A stretch of 64,000 nt of DNA, taken from contig JBLNDJ010000012.1 in the NCBI GenBank assembly GCA_050261515.1, forward strand, positions 1 to 64,000. Direction: 5' to 3'. This DNA comes from JBLNDJ01 sp050261515 (GTDB taxonomy: Bacteria; Acidobacteriota; Terriglobia; Bryobacterales; Bryobacteraceae). Below, piece by piece: positions 33,482-42,594 of the stretch. Every line of letters begins with the position of its first letter. Within the stretch, counting starts at the first letter, position 1. The notes below the pieces were generated by a model, which was given only the letters and a program-made list of their open reading frames with translations, had not been told where the DNA came from and ran no database searches. The translations under genes were made by a program, and so were the position numbers.

Positions 33482-34570
33482 ATGAGAAAACTCGCGATTG
33501 CGGTGATTGCAGGCGATGGCATCGGGCCGGAGGTGATCCGCGTGGCGCGCAATGTGCTCGCGGCCGCCGGCCGGAAGCACGCCATCGAGTTCACCTTCGA
33601 GCCGTTCGAGTGGGGCTCGGAGTACTACTTCCAGCACGGCCGCATGATGCCCCAGGCGGCGCTCGAACTGCTCCGCCCGTTCGATGCGATCCTGCTCGGT
33701 GCGGTAGGGCATCCCGACATCCCCGACCACATCACGCTGAACGGACTGTTATTGCCCATACGCCGCGGCTTCGACCTGTACGCGAACGTGCGGCCGGCGG
33801 TGCTCTACGGGGGTGTCGAGTCGCCGCTGGCCGGGCGCCGTCCGTTCGAGATCGATATGGTCGTGGTGCGCGAGAACACCGAAGGCGAGTATGCGCCCGC
33901 GGGCGGCTTCGTCCATCACAACCATCCCGACGAGGTGGCGGTCCAGACGGCCGTGTTCACGCGCCGTGGCATCGAGCGCATCGTCCGCTACGCCTTCGAA
34001 CTGGCGCGCAGCCGCGGGAAGAAGAAGCGCGTCGCCTCCATCACGAAGTCGAACGCGCAGGCCTACGGGATGGTGCTTTGGGACCGGGTTTTCGAAGCCG
34101 TTGGGGCCGAGTACCCGGACATAGAGACCGAGTCGCTGCTGGTGGACGCCGCCGCGATGAACTTCGTCCGCCGGCCGGAAAGCTTCGATGTCGTGGTGGC
34201 CTCGAACCTGTTCGGCGACATCCTGAGCGACCTGTCGGCAATCGTGACGGGCTCGATCGGCCTGGCCGCGAGCGCGAATCTCGACCCCGGCCGCCGTGCG
34301 CCGTCCATGTTCGAGCCCGTGCACGGCTCGGCTCCCGATATCGCCGGGCGAGGAATCGCCAATCCCATGGCCGCCATCCTCTGTTCGGCCTTGATGCTCG
34401 ATCACCTGGGTGAGCCGGGTGCAGCCCGCGCCATCGAAAGCGCCGTGGCGGCCGTGCTCGCCGCGGCGAGCGTCCGGACGCCCGACCTCGGCGGAACCAG
34501 CACGAGCGAACAGGTCGGGCAGGCGGTCATAAACGCCCTCGAACGCGGCCAGGGAGCAATCGCGCCCTAG
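33482..34570 (+). CDS. Tartrate dehydrogenase/decarboxylase-like enzyme (isocitrate/isopropylmalate DH family)
   Basis: 362-aa beta-decarboxylating dehydrogenase. IAVIAGDGIGPEVI at the N-terminus, VVRENTEGEYAPAGG, TKSNAQAYGMVLWDRVF, NLFGDILSDLSAIVTGSIG with the metal-binding Asp, and FEPVHGSAPDIAGRGIANP are all present. The NTEGEY loop and EVAVQTAVFTRRG follow the tartrate/D-malate subgroup rather than LeuB. It oxidises a 2-hydroxy diacid with NAD. Upstream in-frame codons are antisense to DUF1501 and excluded. Confidence 0.9.
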   Translation: MRKLAIAVIAGDGIGPEVIRVARNVLAAAGRKHAIEFTFEPFEWGSEYYFQHGRMMPQAALELLRPFDAILLGAVGHPDIPDHITLNGLLLPIRRGFDLYANVRPAVLYGGVESPLAGRRPFEIDMVVVRENTEGEYAPAGGFVHHNHPDEVAVQTAVFTRRGIERIVRYAFELARSRGKKKRVASITKSNAQAYGMVLWDRVFEAVGAEYPDIETESLLVDAAAMNFVRRPESFDVVVASNLFGDILSDLSAIVTGSIGLAASANLDPGRRAPSMFEPVHGSAPDIAGRGIANPMAAILCSALMLDHLGEPGAARAIESAVAAVLAAASVRTPDLGGTSTSEQVGQAVINALERGQGAIAP

Positions 34571-34753
34571 CTACGGTTTCGGTGCCGTCGCCTGCCGCAG
34601 GTCCCGCGCCAGCGCCGTCAGTGACTGTGCCGTCTCCCCGGCGCCCTTTCCTTCGAGCGCGAAATTCAGGGCCAGCAACTCGGCCTGGATCGCGACTTCC
34701 CGCGCCAGCTTCGAATTTTTTGGGTCCTCCGGAGCCTGGTCCTTTGTGGTCAT
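34571..34753 (-). CDS. Small hypothetical protein (60 aa)
   Basis: Charged, helical 60-residue ORF beginning MTTKDQAPEDPKNSKLAREV and ending in QATAPKP. Its stop directly abuts the tartrate dehydrogenase-like stop (convergent, zero gap). No ribosome site stands out and no family is recognised. Composition is protein-like, with helix-forming LAREVAIQAELLALNFAL. It could be a real small protein or chance. Confidence 0.45.
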   Translation of the reverse strand: MTTKDQAPEDPKNSKLAREVAIQAELLALNFALEGKGAGETAQSLTALARDLRQATAPKP

Positions 34754-34839
34754 ATCAGAGTCTCTTATCGGTCCGATTTGCGCTTCGTTGTAGTATGCTT
34801 TCTATTTAGGGCCGTAATAAGAAGATGGGGAGGTCTGTA

Positions 34840-35991
34840 ATGTTTCTTAAGAATGCGGCATGGGCCGTTGGTGCGCTCGTCATGTTTGCCGGGATTTCTT
34901 TGGCTCAAACGACGGCCATCAGCGGCGATGTCAAGGGCGAAGACGGCAAGGGCCTGAAGGACGCTCTGATCAAGATCGAGCGCAAAGACATCAAAGGCAA
35001 CTACAAGGTCAAGACCGGCAAGAAGGGCGACTACTACTACGGCGGTCTTCCGCTGGGAACCTACGACGTCACCTGCGAAGTGGGCGGCCAGGACGTCGAT
35101 CGCCAGAACGGCGTACGCACGCGCCTGGGCGATCCGATCATCGTGAACTTCGACCTGCAACAGATCAAGGCGCGCCGCGACGCCATGGCCAGGGCTGCCG
35201 AGACCGGCCAGTTGACCAAAGAGCAGGAAAAACAGATGAGCCCGGAGGAGAAAGCCGCCTGGGAGAAAGCCAACAAGGAACGTGCCGCCGCGATGGCCAA
35301 GAACAAGGCCCTGAACGACTCGTTCAACCTCGGCATGACGGCGCTCCAGGCCAAGCAGTTCGACCAGGCTATTGACGCCTTCAAGAAGGCGGGCGAGCTC
35401 GATCCGAACCAGCACGTCGTGTGGGCGAACCTGGCCGAGAGCTACGTCGGCCTGTCGAACACCAAGGCGGGTCCGGACAAGGACGCCGCGCTGGCCTCCT
35501 CCTATGAGAATTTCCAGAAGGCGATCGCGCTCGCCCCGACCAACGCCGGTTATCACAACAACTACGCGCTGGCGCTCGCGCGCGGCAAGAAGTTCGACGA
35601 AGCGCAGGCCGAGCTCCAGAAGGCGGCCGAACTCGATCCGCCCAACGCCGGGAAGTATTACTACAACCTCGGCGCGCTGCTCGTGAACGCGGGCCAGTAC
35701 GATCCGGCCACGGAAGCTTTCAAGAAGGCCATCGAGCTGACTCCGAACTACGCCGAAGCGCACTACCAGTACGCCGTTGCTCTTTCCTCGAAGATGACCA
35801 CGACCGCCGACGGCAAGACCGTCGCGCCTCCGGGAATGAAGGAAGAGCTGACCAGATATCTCGAGCTGGCGCCCACGGGACCGAACGCCGAGGCCGCCAA
35901 GGCGATGCTCGCGACGCTCGATACCCAGTTGCAGACGACTTACCAGAACCCGAACGCGAGTCCTGCTAAGAAGTCGTCGAAGAAGAAGTAA
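34840..35991 (+). CDS. Exported TPR protein with carboxypeptidase-regulatory-like domain
   Basis: 383 aa. A signal peptide (NAAWAVGALVMFAGISLAQ) is followed by a beta-sandwich domain of the carboxypeptidase-regulatory type (SGDVKGEDGKGLKDALIKI, GDYYYGGLPLGTYDVTCEVGG; about 28-105), a charged Lys/Glu helix (about 120-165) and four to five TPR repeats (FNLGMTALQAKQFDQAIDAF; YYYNLGALLVNAGQYDPATEAF). It ends in a Lys/Ser-rich tail. Start ATG 34840 has GGGGAGG 7 nt upstream, better than ATG 34825. Likely periplasmic scaffold. A GC hairpin follows its stop. Confidence 0.85.
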   Translation: MFLKNAAWAVGALVMFAGISLAQTTAISGDVKGEDGKGLKDALIKIERKDIKGNYKVKTGKKGDYYYGGLPLGTYDVTCEVGGQDVDRQNGVRTRLGDPIIVNFDLQQIKARRDAMARAAETGQLTKEQEKQMSPEEKAAWEKANKERAAAMAKNKALNDSFNLGMTALQAKQFDQAIDAFKKAGELDPNQHVVWANLAESYVGLSNTKAGPDKDAALASSYENFQKAIALAPTNAGYHNNYALALARGKKFDEAQAELQKAAELDPPNAGKYYYNLGALLVNAGQYDPATEAFKKAIELTPNYAEAHYQYAVALSSKMTTTADGKTVAPPGMKEELTRYLELAPTGPNAEAAKAMLATLDTQLQTTYQNPNASPAKKSSKKK

Positions 35992-36009
35992 GTAACCGTA
36001 AGGGCAGGT

Positions 36010-36033
36010 GGGGCGCCCGCCGAAGGGCGCCCC
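36010..36033. terminator. Strong GC hairpin after the TPR gene
   Basis: GGGGCGCCC and GGGCGCCCC form a perfect 9-bp stem with a 6-nt loop, 18 nt after the stop at 35991 and 6 nt before the next ATG. It is the best terminator-like structure in the window, although no U-tract follows. Confidence 0.65.
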
Positions 36034-36038
36034 GTTCC

Positions 36039-36323
36039 ATGATCAGAGTCGTCCTTTATCTTTTCCTCGCAGTTATCGTCATCAGCCTACTGCGTTCCGT
36101 CATAGGAGTCCTCGGCAAGGCCGCTTCCGCTTTTCTCAACCAGGGCGCGGGCGAGCCGTCCGCCGCGGAATCCGGGCCCCGCAAGGCGGGCGAGCTGAAA
36201 CGAGATCCCGTCTGCGGCACCTACGTCTCCACGGCCTCCTCCATCAAGCGGACCATCGACGGCCAGGTGGTCCATTTCTGCTCGGCCGCGTGCAGCGAAA
36301 AGTATCTTTCCGGCAAAGGGTGA
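36039..36323 (+). CDS. Membrane-anchored YHS/TRASH-like metal-binding protein
   Basis: 94 aa. An N-terminal helix (VVLYLFLAVIVISLLRSVIGVL) anchors a cytoplasmic or periplasmic tail with DPVCGTYVSTASSIK and VVHFCSAACSEKY: cysteines at 59, 81 and 85 in the YHS/TRASH pattern that binds heavy metals or iron. Its TGA shares a base with the methyltransferase ATG (TGATG), so they are co-translated. It may deliver or sense metal for that enzyme, though this is inference. Confidence 0.82.
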   Translation: MIRVVLYLFLAVIVISLLRSVIGVLGKAASAFLNQGAGEPSAAESGPRKAGELKRDPVCGTYVSTASSIKRTIDGQVVHFCSAACSEKYLSGKG

Positions 36324-37036
36324 TGCGCAAATCGACCCCGGATGAGATTCGCCGGCGGTTCGATCGGGAAGTCGAGCGCTTTTCGAACCTCAAAACCGGG
36401 CAGTCGGCCACGGTAGACGCGCCGCTCTCGCTCGAACTGATCGCCGGAGCTGCCTCGGCCGTGAATCCGCGCGCGGAGGCGCTGCTCGATATTGGGTGCG
36501 GGGCGGGGAATTACACCCTCAAGCTGATGGAGAGACTTCCGCTCGGGGCCGTCACGCTGATCGACCTGAGCCGGCCGATGCTCGACCGCGCCGTCGCCCG
36601 GATCGGCGCGGCGGGCGGTGTTGCGGTCACCGCGCTTCAGTGCGATATCCGCCAGGCGCCGCTTCCCAAAGGCGCCTTCGATGTGGCGGTGGCGGCCGCC
36701 TCTCTGCACCACCTGCGCGAGGACGCCGAGTGGGAGCGCGTTTTTCGCGCCGTAAGCGCGGCTCTCAAGCCCGGCGGGTCGTTCTGGATTTCCGACCTCG
36801 TGGAGCACGGGCCACAGGCCGTGCACGACCTCATGTGGCGGCGTTACGGAGACTATCTCGTCTCGCTGAAGGGCGAGAGGTATCGCGACGACGTCTTTGC
36901 GTACATTGCCGCCGAAGACACGCCGCGCCCGTTGGTCTGGCAACTGGATCTGCTGCGGCGATGCGGCTTCGACAGCGTCGAGGTGCTGAACAAGAACGCG
37001 TGCTTCGCGGCTTTTGGCGCGTTCAAGGGGAGTTAG
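36323..37036 (+). CDS. Class I SAM-dependent methyltransferase
   Basis: 237 aa. Motif I is LLDIGCGAGNYTL, motif II VTLIDLSRPMLDRA, with LQCDIRQAPLPKGAFDVAVAAASLHHL and LKPGGSFWISDLVEH in order: a Rossmann methyltransferase of the UbiE/type-11 kind. Substrate unknown. The N-terminal RRRFDREVERFSNL helix resembles other small-molecule methyltransferases. Starts at ATG 36323, sharing one base with the preceding gene; overlaps the convergent receptor by 4 nt. Confidence 0.88.
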   Translation: MRKSTPDEIRRRFDREVERFSNLKTGQSATVDAPLSLELIAGAASAVNPRAEALLDIGCGAGNYTLKLMERLPLGAVTLIDLSRPMLDRAVARIGAAGGVAVTALQCDIRQAPLPKGAFDVAVAAASLHHLREDAEWERVFRAVSAALKPGGSFWISDLVEHGPQAVHDLMWRRYGDYLVSLKGERYRDDVFAYIAAEDTPRPLVWQLDLLRRCGFDSVEVLNKNACFAAFGAFKGS

Positions 37037-39501
37037 TTCTTTCCCAGCCATCGCAGGCGGAAATTCAGCGCGCGGCTTTGTCCGCCGTACATCGCCAGAA
37101 AATGCGGCGAGCCGGTGTCGTTGTTCACCACGTTCGGATTCCGGTGCCCGGTGATGTTGTTGAAGCCGAACCGGAAGGCCCAGCGGTTGTTGTGGAAGCG
37201 GAAGCGGCGCTCCAGGTGCAGGTTGAGCTCGAAGAACACCGGGAAACGGTACCCGTTCGGGTCGCCCTGGATAATGCCGAGCGAGTCCTGGATCGAAAAC
37301 GGATAGCCGTCGCGCGCTTCAGCCAGGAACGCCACGGCCCAGTTTTCGAAAGGCGTCGGCAGGTAACCCCAGCTCACCAGGCGGTTCGGCGAATCCCAGG
37401 GCATGCGGCCGGTGTTGGCCGAGAGAATCGCCGGGTTATCCACACTCAGGTCGAGCACCGCGTTTGAAAGCGCGCGCGACCGCGTGTAACTGGCAAGCCA
37501 CTCATACTGTTTGTGGAACGTCTGCCGGAAAGTAACTTCAAAAGCGTCGTAAGTGTCCCGGCGCATGTTTCTAAGTTCGTATAGTTGGTTGACGTCGTAG
37601 GAATCCCGGGTTACCAGAGGGCCCAGGACATCGACATAAGTCAGGCCGTCGCGCCCGCGCCTGCCGATATAGCGGAACCGCGCGTAGAGTCCCCTCGAAA
37701 ACCTCTGCTCGAGCCCGGCGCTGTAGTTGGAGAAGCGCGGCGTCTTAAGCCGGCCCGGCCCGATCGCGAAGACGGAGGCCACCGGCCCCGGCTCGGGCGT
37801 TCCGTCCGGACGGTAATACGTGGTCAGGGCGTACTGGTCCAGCGGCCGGCTGAACAGGCTCAGGCTCGTCTCCTCGGCGATAATGCCCCAACCGCCCGAG
37901 ATCTTCGTCGATTCCAGTCCCGGCGGCGCCCAGGAAACGCCCAGCCGCGGAGACCACGCCGTGCTTCCGGTCAGCCGGTCCCAGTCCTGCCGCAATCCGG
38001 CTTCGACCAGAATGCTCGGCCGCGGCTTCCACGAATCCTGAACGTAGCCGGCGGCCTCCGTGTTCGATTCATGCAGGAAACCCGAGCCGCCGAACACCAC
38101 GCCGCGCACCGGTTTGCCGCTTTCATCGAGGTAGGTGTAGCCGCTCCGGACCGCGCGCTGCCTGTAGGAAAGCGCATCGAAGTCTATGCCCGCTTTCAAC
38201 TGGTGCCCGCCGAGCCAGGTGAACGAAGGGAAAAAGACGTTCGCCAGAAGCTGGTCGCGCCCGGCATTCCGCGTGGCGTCGAGAAACGCGTTGCCGCTGC
38301 GCCCCTCGGGCGTGATGTAGAGGATGCCGCCGCCTTGCGGAATCTCGCGGTCGAAGGTCCGGTTGGCGGCGTAGCCCACCTCGACGAGCGCTCCGCGCGC
38401 AAACGACCACTGGTCCTTCACGCTGATGAAGTTCTGGCGGGCGCGCCGGTCCGCCGTCGTCTCGATCGGGTCGAGCGCCCCCAGTCCTGTGAACCCGGCC
38501 CGCCAGTAATTCCAAAGGAAGCTCGCATAGAGCGTGTTCGAAGGCGTGAGGTTGAACTGGCCGCGCAGCAGGTTGTTCAGGCGCCAGCTTGTGCTGCGGT
38601 CCTGGCCCTTCGGCAGTTCGTCGATGATGTGCTTGTCGAACTGGAGATCGAGCCCTTCGGAGAACCACGCCCGGCCCTTTCGAATAGGGCCCGACACGTT
38701 GAAGCGCGGCGTCCATCCGCCCACGTTCAGGCCCTTGTGCATCTCGACCCCGGGCAGGAAGTTCGTACCCGAGTAGCGGAACCGGTCGTCGCCCGCGCTG
38801 GTCTTGATGGCGAGCGTGCCCGCGGCGCCCTTGCCGAATTCGGCCGGGTTGAGCGGGCTCACGTCCATCTCGCGCACGCTTTCAACGCTCAGACGCGATT
38901 CGAAACGCCCCGTGAGCGGGTCGTTCACCTGGAAGCCGTCGAGTGTGTAGAGCACCTGCTCCTCGGCGCCGCCGTTGACGTGTACGCCGCCCGCCGAATC
39001 CTGCACCACGCCCGGCATCGCGCGCATGGCATTCCGCAGCGTGTTGGTCGAGGGATACGGGATCTCGAGAACCTGTGTGCCCGTGAGCCGCTCCTCGGGC
39101 GTCGTGCGCTCGAAGTCGATCTGCGGCGGCGAGTAGGCGACGTCCACCTTCTCGAAAACCTCGCGCACCGGGTTCATCACGAGCGTGATTTCGTTGGGCC
39201 CCGCGCCGAGCCGCAGCGGACGGTTCTCCACGCGAAAAAAACCCTCCCGCTCCGCGCTGATCAGGTAGTCGCCGGGCGCGGGCGGGCGAAGCGTGAAATT
39301 GCCGGTGGCGTCTGCAATCGCCTGTAAACGCACCGGGCCGGCGGCGGCGAGCGTTACCAGGGCGCCGGCGACAGCGGTCCCGTTCTCATCGACGACGCGT
39401 CCAGAAAGGCGTACTTCCGCTACGCCTGCCTGGAGGCACACGGTGAAAATGCCGGCCCAAGCGGCGGATATCGCACCCCTGTACCGCAATACCTCAATCA
39501 T
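37033..39501 (-). CDS. TonB-dependent outer-membrane receptor, Oar-like with carboxypeptidase-regulatory domain
   Basis: 822 aa. After a leader (AAWAGIFTVCLQAGVAE) comes a carboxypeptidase-regulatory/transthyretin-like domain (VRLSGRVVDENGTAVAGALVTL, about 30-112), the plug (TLRNAMRAMPGVVQDSAGGVHVNGG, LYTLDGFQVNDPLTG) and a 22-strand-type barrel to the C-terminus (NFRLRWLGKN). Such receptors in Acidobacteria import glycan fragments or siderophores. It diverges from a sugar-processing operon, so a saccharide is more likely. Start ATG 39501; the in-frame extension past it is not protein-like. Confidence 0.92.
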   Translation of the reverse strand: MIEVLRYRGAISAAWAGIFTVCLQAGVAEVRLSGRVVDENGTAVAGALVTLAAAGPVRLQAIADATGNFTLRPPAPGDYLISAEREGFFRVENRPLRLGAGPNEITLVMNPVREVFEKVDVAYSPPQIDFERTTPEERLTGTQVLEIPYPSTNTLRNAMRAMPGVVQDSAGGVHVNGGAEEQVLYTLDGFQVNDPLTGRFESRLSVESVREMDVSPLNPAEFGKGAAGTLAIKTSAGDDRFRYSGTNFLPGVEMHKGLNVGGWTPRFNVSGPIRKGRAWFSEGLDLQFDKHIIDELPKGQDRSTSWRLNNLLRGQFNLTPSNTLYASFLWNYWRAGFTGLGALDPIETTADRRARQNFISVKDQWSFARGALVEVGYAANRTFDREIPQGGGILYITPEGRSGNAFLDATRNAGRDQLLANVFFPSFTWLGGHQLKAGIDFDALSYRQRAVRSGYTYLDESGKPVRGVVFGGSGFLHESNTEAAGYVQDSWKPRPSILVEAGLRQDWDRLTGSTAWSPRLGVSWAPPGLESTKISGGWGIIAEETSLSLFSRPLDQYALTTYYRPDGTPEPGPVASVFAIGPGRLKTPRFSNYSAGLEQRFSRGLYARFRYIGRRGRDGLTYVDVLGPLVTRDSYDVNQLYELRNMRRDTYDAFEVTFRQTFHKQYEWLASYTRSRALSNAVLDLSVDNPAILSANTGRMPWDSPNRLVSWGYLPTPFENWAVAFLAEARDGYPFSIQDSLGIIQGDPNGYRFPVFFELNLHLERRFRFHNNRWAFRFGFNNITGHRNPNVVNNDTGSPHFLAMYGGQSRALNFRLRWLGKN

Positions 39502-39643
39502 ACGGTAAGAGCGTCTTTCGGGCCCCCCTGTTTTTGCGTCGCTTTCGGGCAATCCCCCGGAAGGCGACCCTTGAGGCTCCCGATACTGCCTGGCGGTACC
39601 CAACACGCCGGACCCCGCTCCGAGTGATAATGTTTGTTCCCGT

Positions 39644-40381
39644 ATGCGAGACTGCGCCATCGTCCTTGCTCTTGCGCTCGCCTGCCTGCCGCTTGCCGGG
39701 CAGAACGAACCGCAGCCGCGCGTCGTGACACCGGCCGAAACGGCCGGGCAGCCGTCGTCGGACGCCGTCGTTCTGTTCGACGGCAAAGACACCTCCGAAT
39801 GGACGCTCAAGGACGGCAAGCCGGTCACCGGCTGCACGGTCGAGAACGGCGCGATGGTCTGCCAGACCGGTGCGGGCGACATTTACAGCAAGCGCCAGTT
39901 CCGGGACGCGCAGATTCACCTCGAATGGATGGAGCCCTCGATGCCTGAGCAGCACAGCCAGGCGCGCGGCAACAGCGGCGTCTATCTCCAGGGGCGCTAT
40001 GAAATCCAGGTGCTCGATTCCTATCAGAACCCGACATACCCCGACGGCGCCTGCGGCGCGCTCTACGGGCAGGCGCCGCCGCTGGTGAATGCCTGCCGGC
40101 CTGCCGGGCGCTGGCAGAGTTACGACATTGTCTTTCATCCGCACAAGTGCGGCCCGGACGGCAGGCTGCTCGAGCGCGGTAGCCTCACCGTATTTCAGAA
40201 CGGAATCCTCATACAGGACCACGTCACCATCCACAACATCGGCCGCGGCTGCATCGAAGACAAAATCGGCGAGCCCGGTCCGCTCATGCTGCAAGATCAC
40301 AACTACCCCGGCGCGCCGCACACCGTGATGCGCTTCCGCAACATCTGGTACCGGCCGCTGGACGAAAGCGAGATGAAATGA
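39644..40381 (+). CDS. DUF1080/3-keto-disaccharide hydrolase family protein, secreted
   Basis: 245 aa with a signal peptide (CAIVLALALACLPLAGQ). The PF06439 concanavalin-like core is evident: VVLFDGKDTSEWTLKDGKPV, DAQIHLEWMEP, RGNSGVYLQGRYEIQVLDSY and LMLQDHNYPGAPHTVMRFRNIWYRPL near the end. Family members act on 3-keto-glycosides. It overlaps the TIM-barrel gene by 4 nt (ATGA), starting a run of sugar-handling genes. The 142 nt to the divergent receptor probably hold both promoters. Confidence 0.9.
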   Translation: MRDCAIVLALALACLPLAGQNEPQPRVVTPAETAGQPSSDAVVLFDGKDTSEWTLKDGKPVTGCTVENGAMVCQTGAGDIYSKRQFRDAQIHLEWMEPSMPEQHSQARGNSGVYLQGRYEIQVLDSYQNPTYPDGACGALYGQAPPLVNACRPAGRWQSYDIVFHPHKCGPDGRLLERGSLTVFQNGILIQDHVTIHNIGRGCIEDKIGEPGPLMLQDHNYPGAPHTVMRFRNIWYRPLDESEMK

Positions 40382-41262
40382 AACGACGAGCATTTCTCAT
40401 GACGGCCGCGGTCGCGCCCGTACTCGGCGCGGCTCCTGCCGCCCAGGCCAAAGGGATGCGCCTCGGCGTGATCACGGCCATCGGCAAGGATCCCAACCCG
40501 GGCATCAAGCGCGTGAAGGACCTCGGCTTCCCCTCCTGCCAGCTCTATGCCGGATCGTCCGCCGGCCCCGAGCTCGCCAAGCTCACCCGCGCCGCCATCG
40601 AACGCTACGGCATCGAAATCACCGCCCTGATCGCCACCGGCCCCGCGCCCGAAGTCTACGATTTCTATCGCGGACCCGAGACCATCGGCGTTGTGCCGCG
40701 CCAGTACCGCGCCGCGCGCATCGCCGTGATCAAGAAGGCGTCGGATTTCGCCAAAATGTGCGGTATTCCCGCCGTCCAGACTCACTGCGGCTTCATCCCC
40801 GAAAACCCCAACGATCCGCTGTACAAGGAAGCCGTCGCCGCGATCCGCGAAGTGGCGCAGTACTGCAAGCAGAACGGGCAGAACTTCCGCTGCGAAACCG
40901 GGCAGGAGACGCCCATCACCCTGGTCCGCGCGATTCGCGACGCCGGCGTCGATTCGCTGGGCGTCAACCTCGACCCGGCGAACCTGATCATGTACGGCAA
41001 GGCGAACCCGGTGGACGCCGTCGAAGTGCTCGGCCCCTACATCCAGGGCGTGCACGCCAAGGACGGCTTGTATCCCACCGATCCCAAGGCGCTCGGGGCC
41101 GAGGTCCCGATCGGCAAGGGCAAAGTGAATTTCCCCGTTTTCGTGCGAAGGCTGAAGGAAGCCGGATACCGCGGGGCGCTGACGATCGAGCGCGAGATCG
41201 AAGGCGCCGAACAGACCCGCGACATCCTCGAATCGAAGGCATTTCTGGAGAAACTCATATGA
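40378..41262 (+). CDS. Xylose isomerase-like TIM-barrel sugar epimerase/isomerase
   Basis: 294 aa. RRAFLMTAAVAPVLGAAPAAQ is a Tat/Sec leader. The barrel shows LGVITAIGKD, GFPSCQLYAG, VQTHCGFIPENPND, FRCETGQE (metal-binding Glu), LGVNLDPANLIMYG (Asp), VHAKDG (His, Asp) and LTIEREI (Glu), the two-metal pattern of AP-endonuclease-2/IolE-like sugar isomerases. Overlaps both neighbours by 4 nt, so it is translated with DUF1080 and the oxidoreductase. Confidence 0.9.
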   Translation: MKRRAFLMTAAVAPVLGAAPAAQAKGMRLGVITAIGKDPNPGIKRVKDLGFPSCQLYAGSSAGPELAKLTRAAIERYGIEITALIATGPAPEVYDFYRGPETIGVVPRQYRAARIAVIKKASDFAKMCGIPAVQTHCGFIPENPNDPLYKEAVAAIREVAQYCKQNGQNFRCETGQETPITLVRAIRDAGVDSLGVNLDPANLIMYGKANPVDAVEVLGPYIQGVHAKDGLYPTDPKALGAEVPIGKGKVNFPVFVRRLKEAGYRGALTIEREIEGAEQTRDILESKAFLEKLI

Positions 41263-42512
41263 CACAGGACAACATGGACCGCAGGAACTTCCTGAAGGCC
41301 GCCGGCGGCGCGGGCCTCATGATCATCCGTCCGGAGCTGGTTCGCGGAACGCAGGCGAACTCGGCGGTGCGGGTCGGGCTGCTCGGCTGCGGCGGGCGCG
41401 GAACCGGAGTCGCCGAGGGCATGGTGCAGAATGCCGGCGCGCGCATCACCGCGCTCGGTGACATGTTTGAGGACCAGCTCACCAAGGCGAAGGCGCACTT
41501 CGATCCGATGGGCGTCGTGGATCCCTCGCAGCTTTTCTCGGGTCCGCACGCGGCCGAGAAGATCGCGGCATCGAAGGAAGTGGACGCGGTCTACATAGCG
41601 ACCCCGCCCTATTTCCACACGAAGCAACTCGAAACGGTAGTCGCGGCCGGCAAGCACGTTTATTGCGAAAAGCCCGTCGGCGTGGACGTTCCGAGCGCCA
41701 AACGTGTCATCGAGCTCGGCAAGAAGATCGACGGCAAGCTCAGCCTCGACGTCGGGTTCCAGATCCGCGAGGGCACGCCGTACAAAGAAATCGTCCGCCG
41801 CATCCAGGCCGGTGCGCTCGGCACCATCACAGGCGGCGAGGCGTATTACTTCTGCCCGCTCATCGACCGGCCCGAGTGGCCCGGCGTTTCCGCCCAGACC
41901 GCGCGGCTGCGCAATTGGATCTACGACAAGGTGCTCTCCGGCGACATCATCGTCGAGCAGAACATCCACGTCATCGATATCTGCAACTGGACGCTCAACG
42001 GGCATCCGGTGAAGGCCGTCGGCACCGGCGGGCGCAAGGGACGCACCGAGAAGGGCGACTGCTGGTCGCACTTCAACGTGATCTTCACCTATCCCGAAGA
42101 CGTGCACGTGAGCTTCACCTCCACGCAGTTCGGCAAGGTGGCCTTCGGAGCGAGCGAGAAGTTCTTCGGCACGAAGGGTTCTTCGGATTCGCCCTACTCG
42201 GGCCCGCTCGGCATCTCGGGCGAGGAACCGTGGACTTACGGTAGCGGCGCCAAGCAAGAGGCAGGCGGCGCCTTCTCGGCCACCGGCTCGTTCTCCGACA
42301 ACCTGGCCGATGCCGATCCCAACAAGCAGAAGTCGTGGATCGAGAGCATCAAGAGCGGCAAGTTCCACAACCAGGCCGCGCTCGGCGCCGAGTCCGCCCT
42401 GAGCGCCATGCTCGGACGCCAGGCCGCCTACACGGGCCGGCCGTGGACGTGGGATGAACTGCTCAAATCCAACGAGAAGTACGACGCCGGCATCAACTTC
42501 GAAAAGTTGTAG
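41259..42512 (+). CDS. Gfo/Idh/MocA oxidoreductase, Tat-exported
   Basis: 417 aa. DRRNFLKAAGGAGLMI is a Tat leader. The Rossmann domain begins VGLLGCGGRGTG and holds AVYIATPPYFHT and the hallmark CEKPVG; the C-terminal barrel-like domain has IVEQNIHVIDICNWTLNGHP with the catalytic His-Asp region. These enzymes oxidise or reduce sugar hydroxyls with NAD(P). Overlaps the isomerase stop by 4 nt. Together with DUF1080 it suggests 3-keto-sugar chemistry. Confidence 0.92.
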   Translation: MTQDNMDRRNFLKAAGGAGLMIIRPELVRGTQANSAVRVGLLGCGGRGTGVAEGMVQNAGARITALGDMFEDQLTKAKAHFDPMGVVDPSQLFSGPHAAEKIAASKEVDAVYIATPPYFHTKQLETVVAAGKHVYCEKPVGVDVPSAKRVIELGKKIDGKLSLDVGFQIREGTPYKEIVRRIQAGALGTITGGEAYYFCPLIDRPEWPGVSAQTARLRNWIYDKVLSGDIIVEQNIHVIDICNWTLNGHPVKAVGTGGRKGRTEKGDCWSHFNVIFTYPEDVHVSFTSTQFGKVAFGASEKFFGTKGSSDSPYSGPLGISGEEPWTYGSGAKQEAGGAFSATGSFSDNLADADPNKQKSWIESIKSGKFHNQAALGAESALSAMLGRQAAYTGRPWTWDELLKSNEKYDAGINFEKL

Positions 42513-42528
42513 CCGGGTGAGCGGAGCA

Positions 42529-42582
42529 GGTCCCCGGCCTGCGGCGGCCTCTCAGGCCGCCCGAACCAAACGGCCGGGGACC
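42529..42582. repeat. Nested GC cruciform element
   Basis: An outer 11-bp stem (GGTCCCCGGCC at 42529-42539 with GGCCGGGGACC at 42572-42582) encloses an inner hairpin, GGCGGCCT CTC AGGCCGCC (42543-42561). The inner core is identical to the one at 54446-54464. It lies in the 82-nt gap between the MocA and glycosidase-like genes. Confidence 0.75.
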
Positions 42583-42594
42583 CGCCGTCGAGCC

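Noticed and set aside
32461..34413. 650-codon plus-strand frame over DUF1501 and the tartrate dehydrogenase-like gene
   Set aside because: It crosses two well-supported genes in another frame and strand and shows no conserved motif.
37585..39327. 580-codon plus-strand frame opposite the TonB receptor
   Set aside because: Composition is dominated by Arg, Pro and Ala with no domain; the receptor frame on the other strand shows clear plug and barrel motifs.
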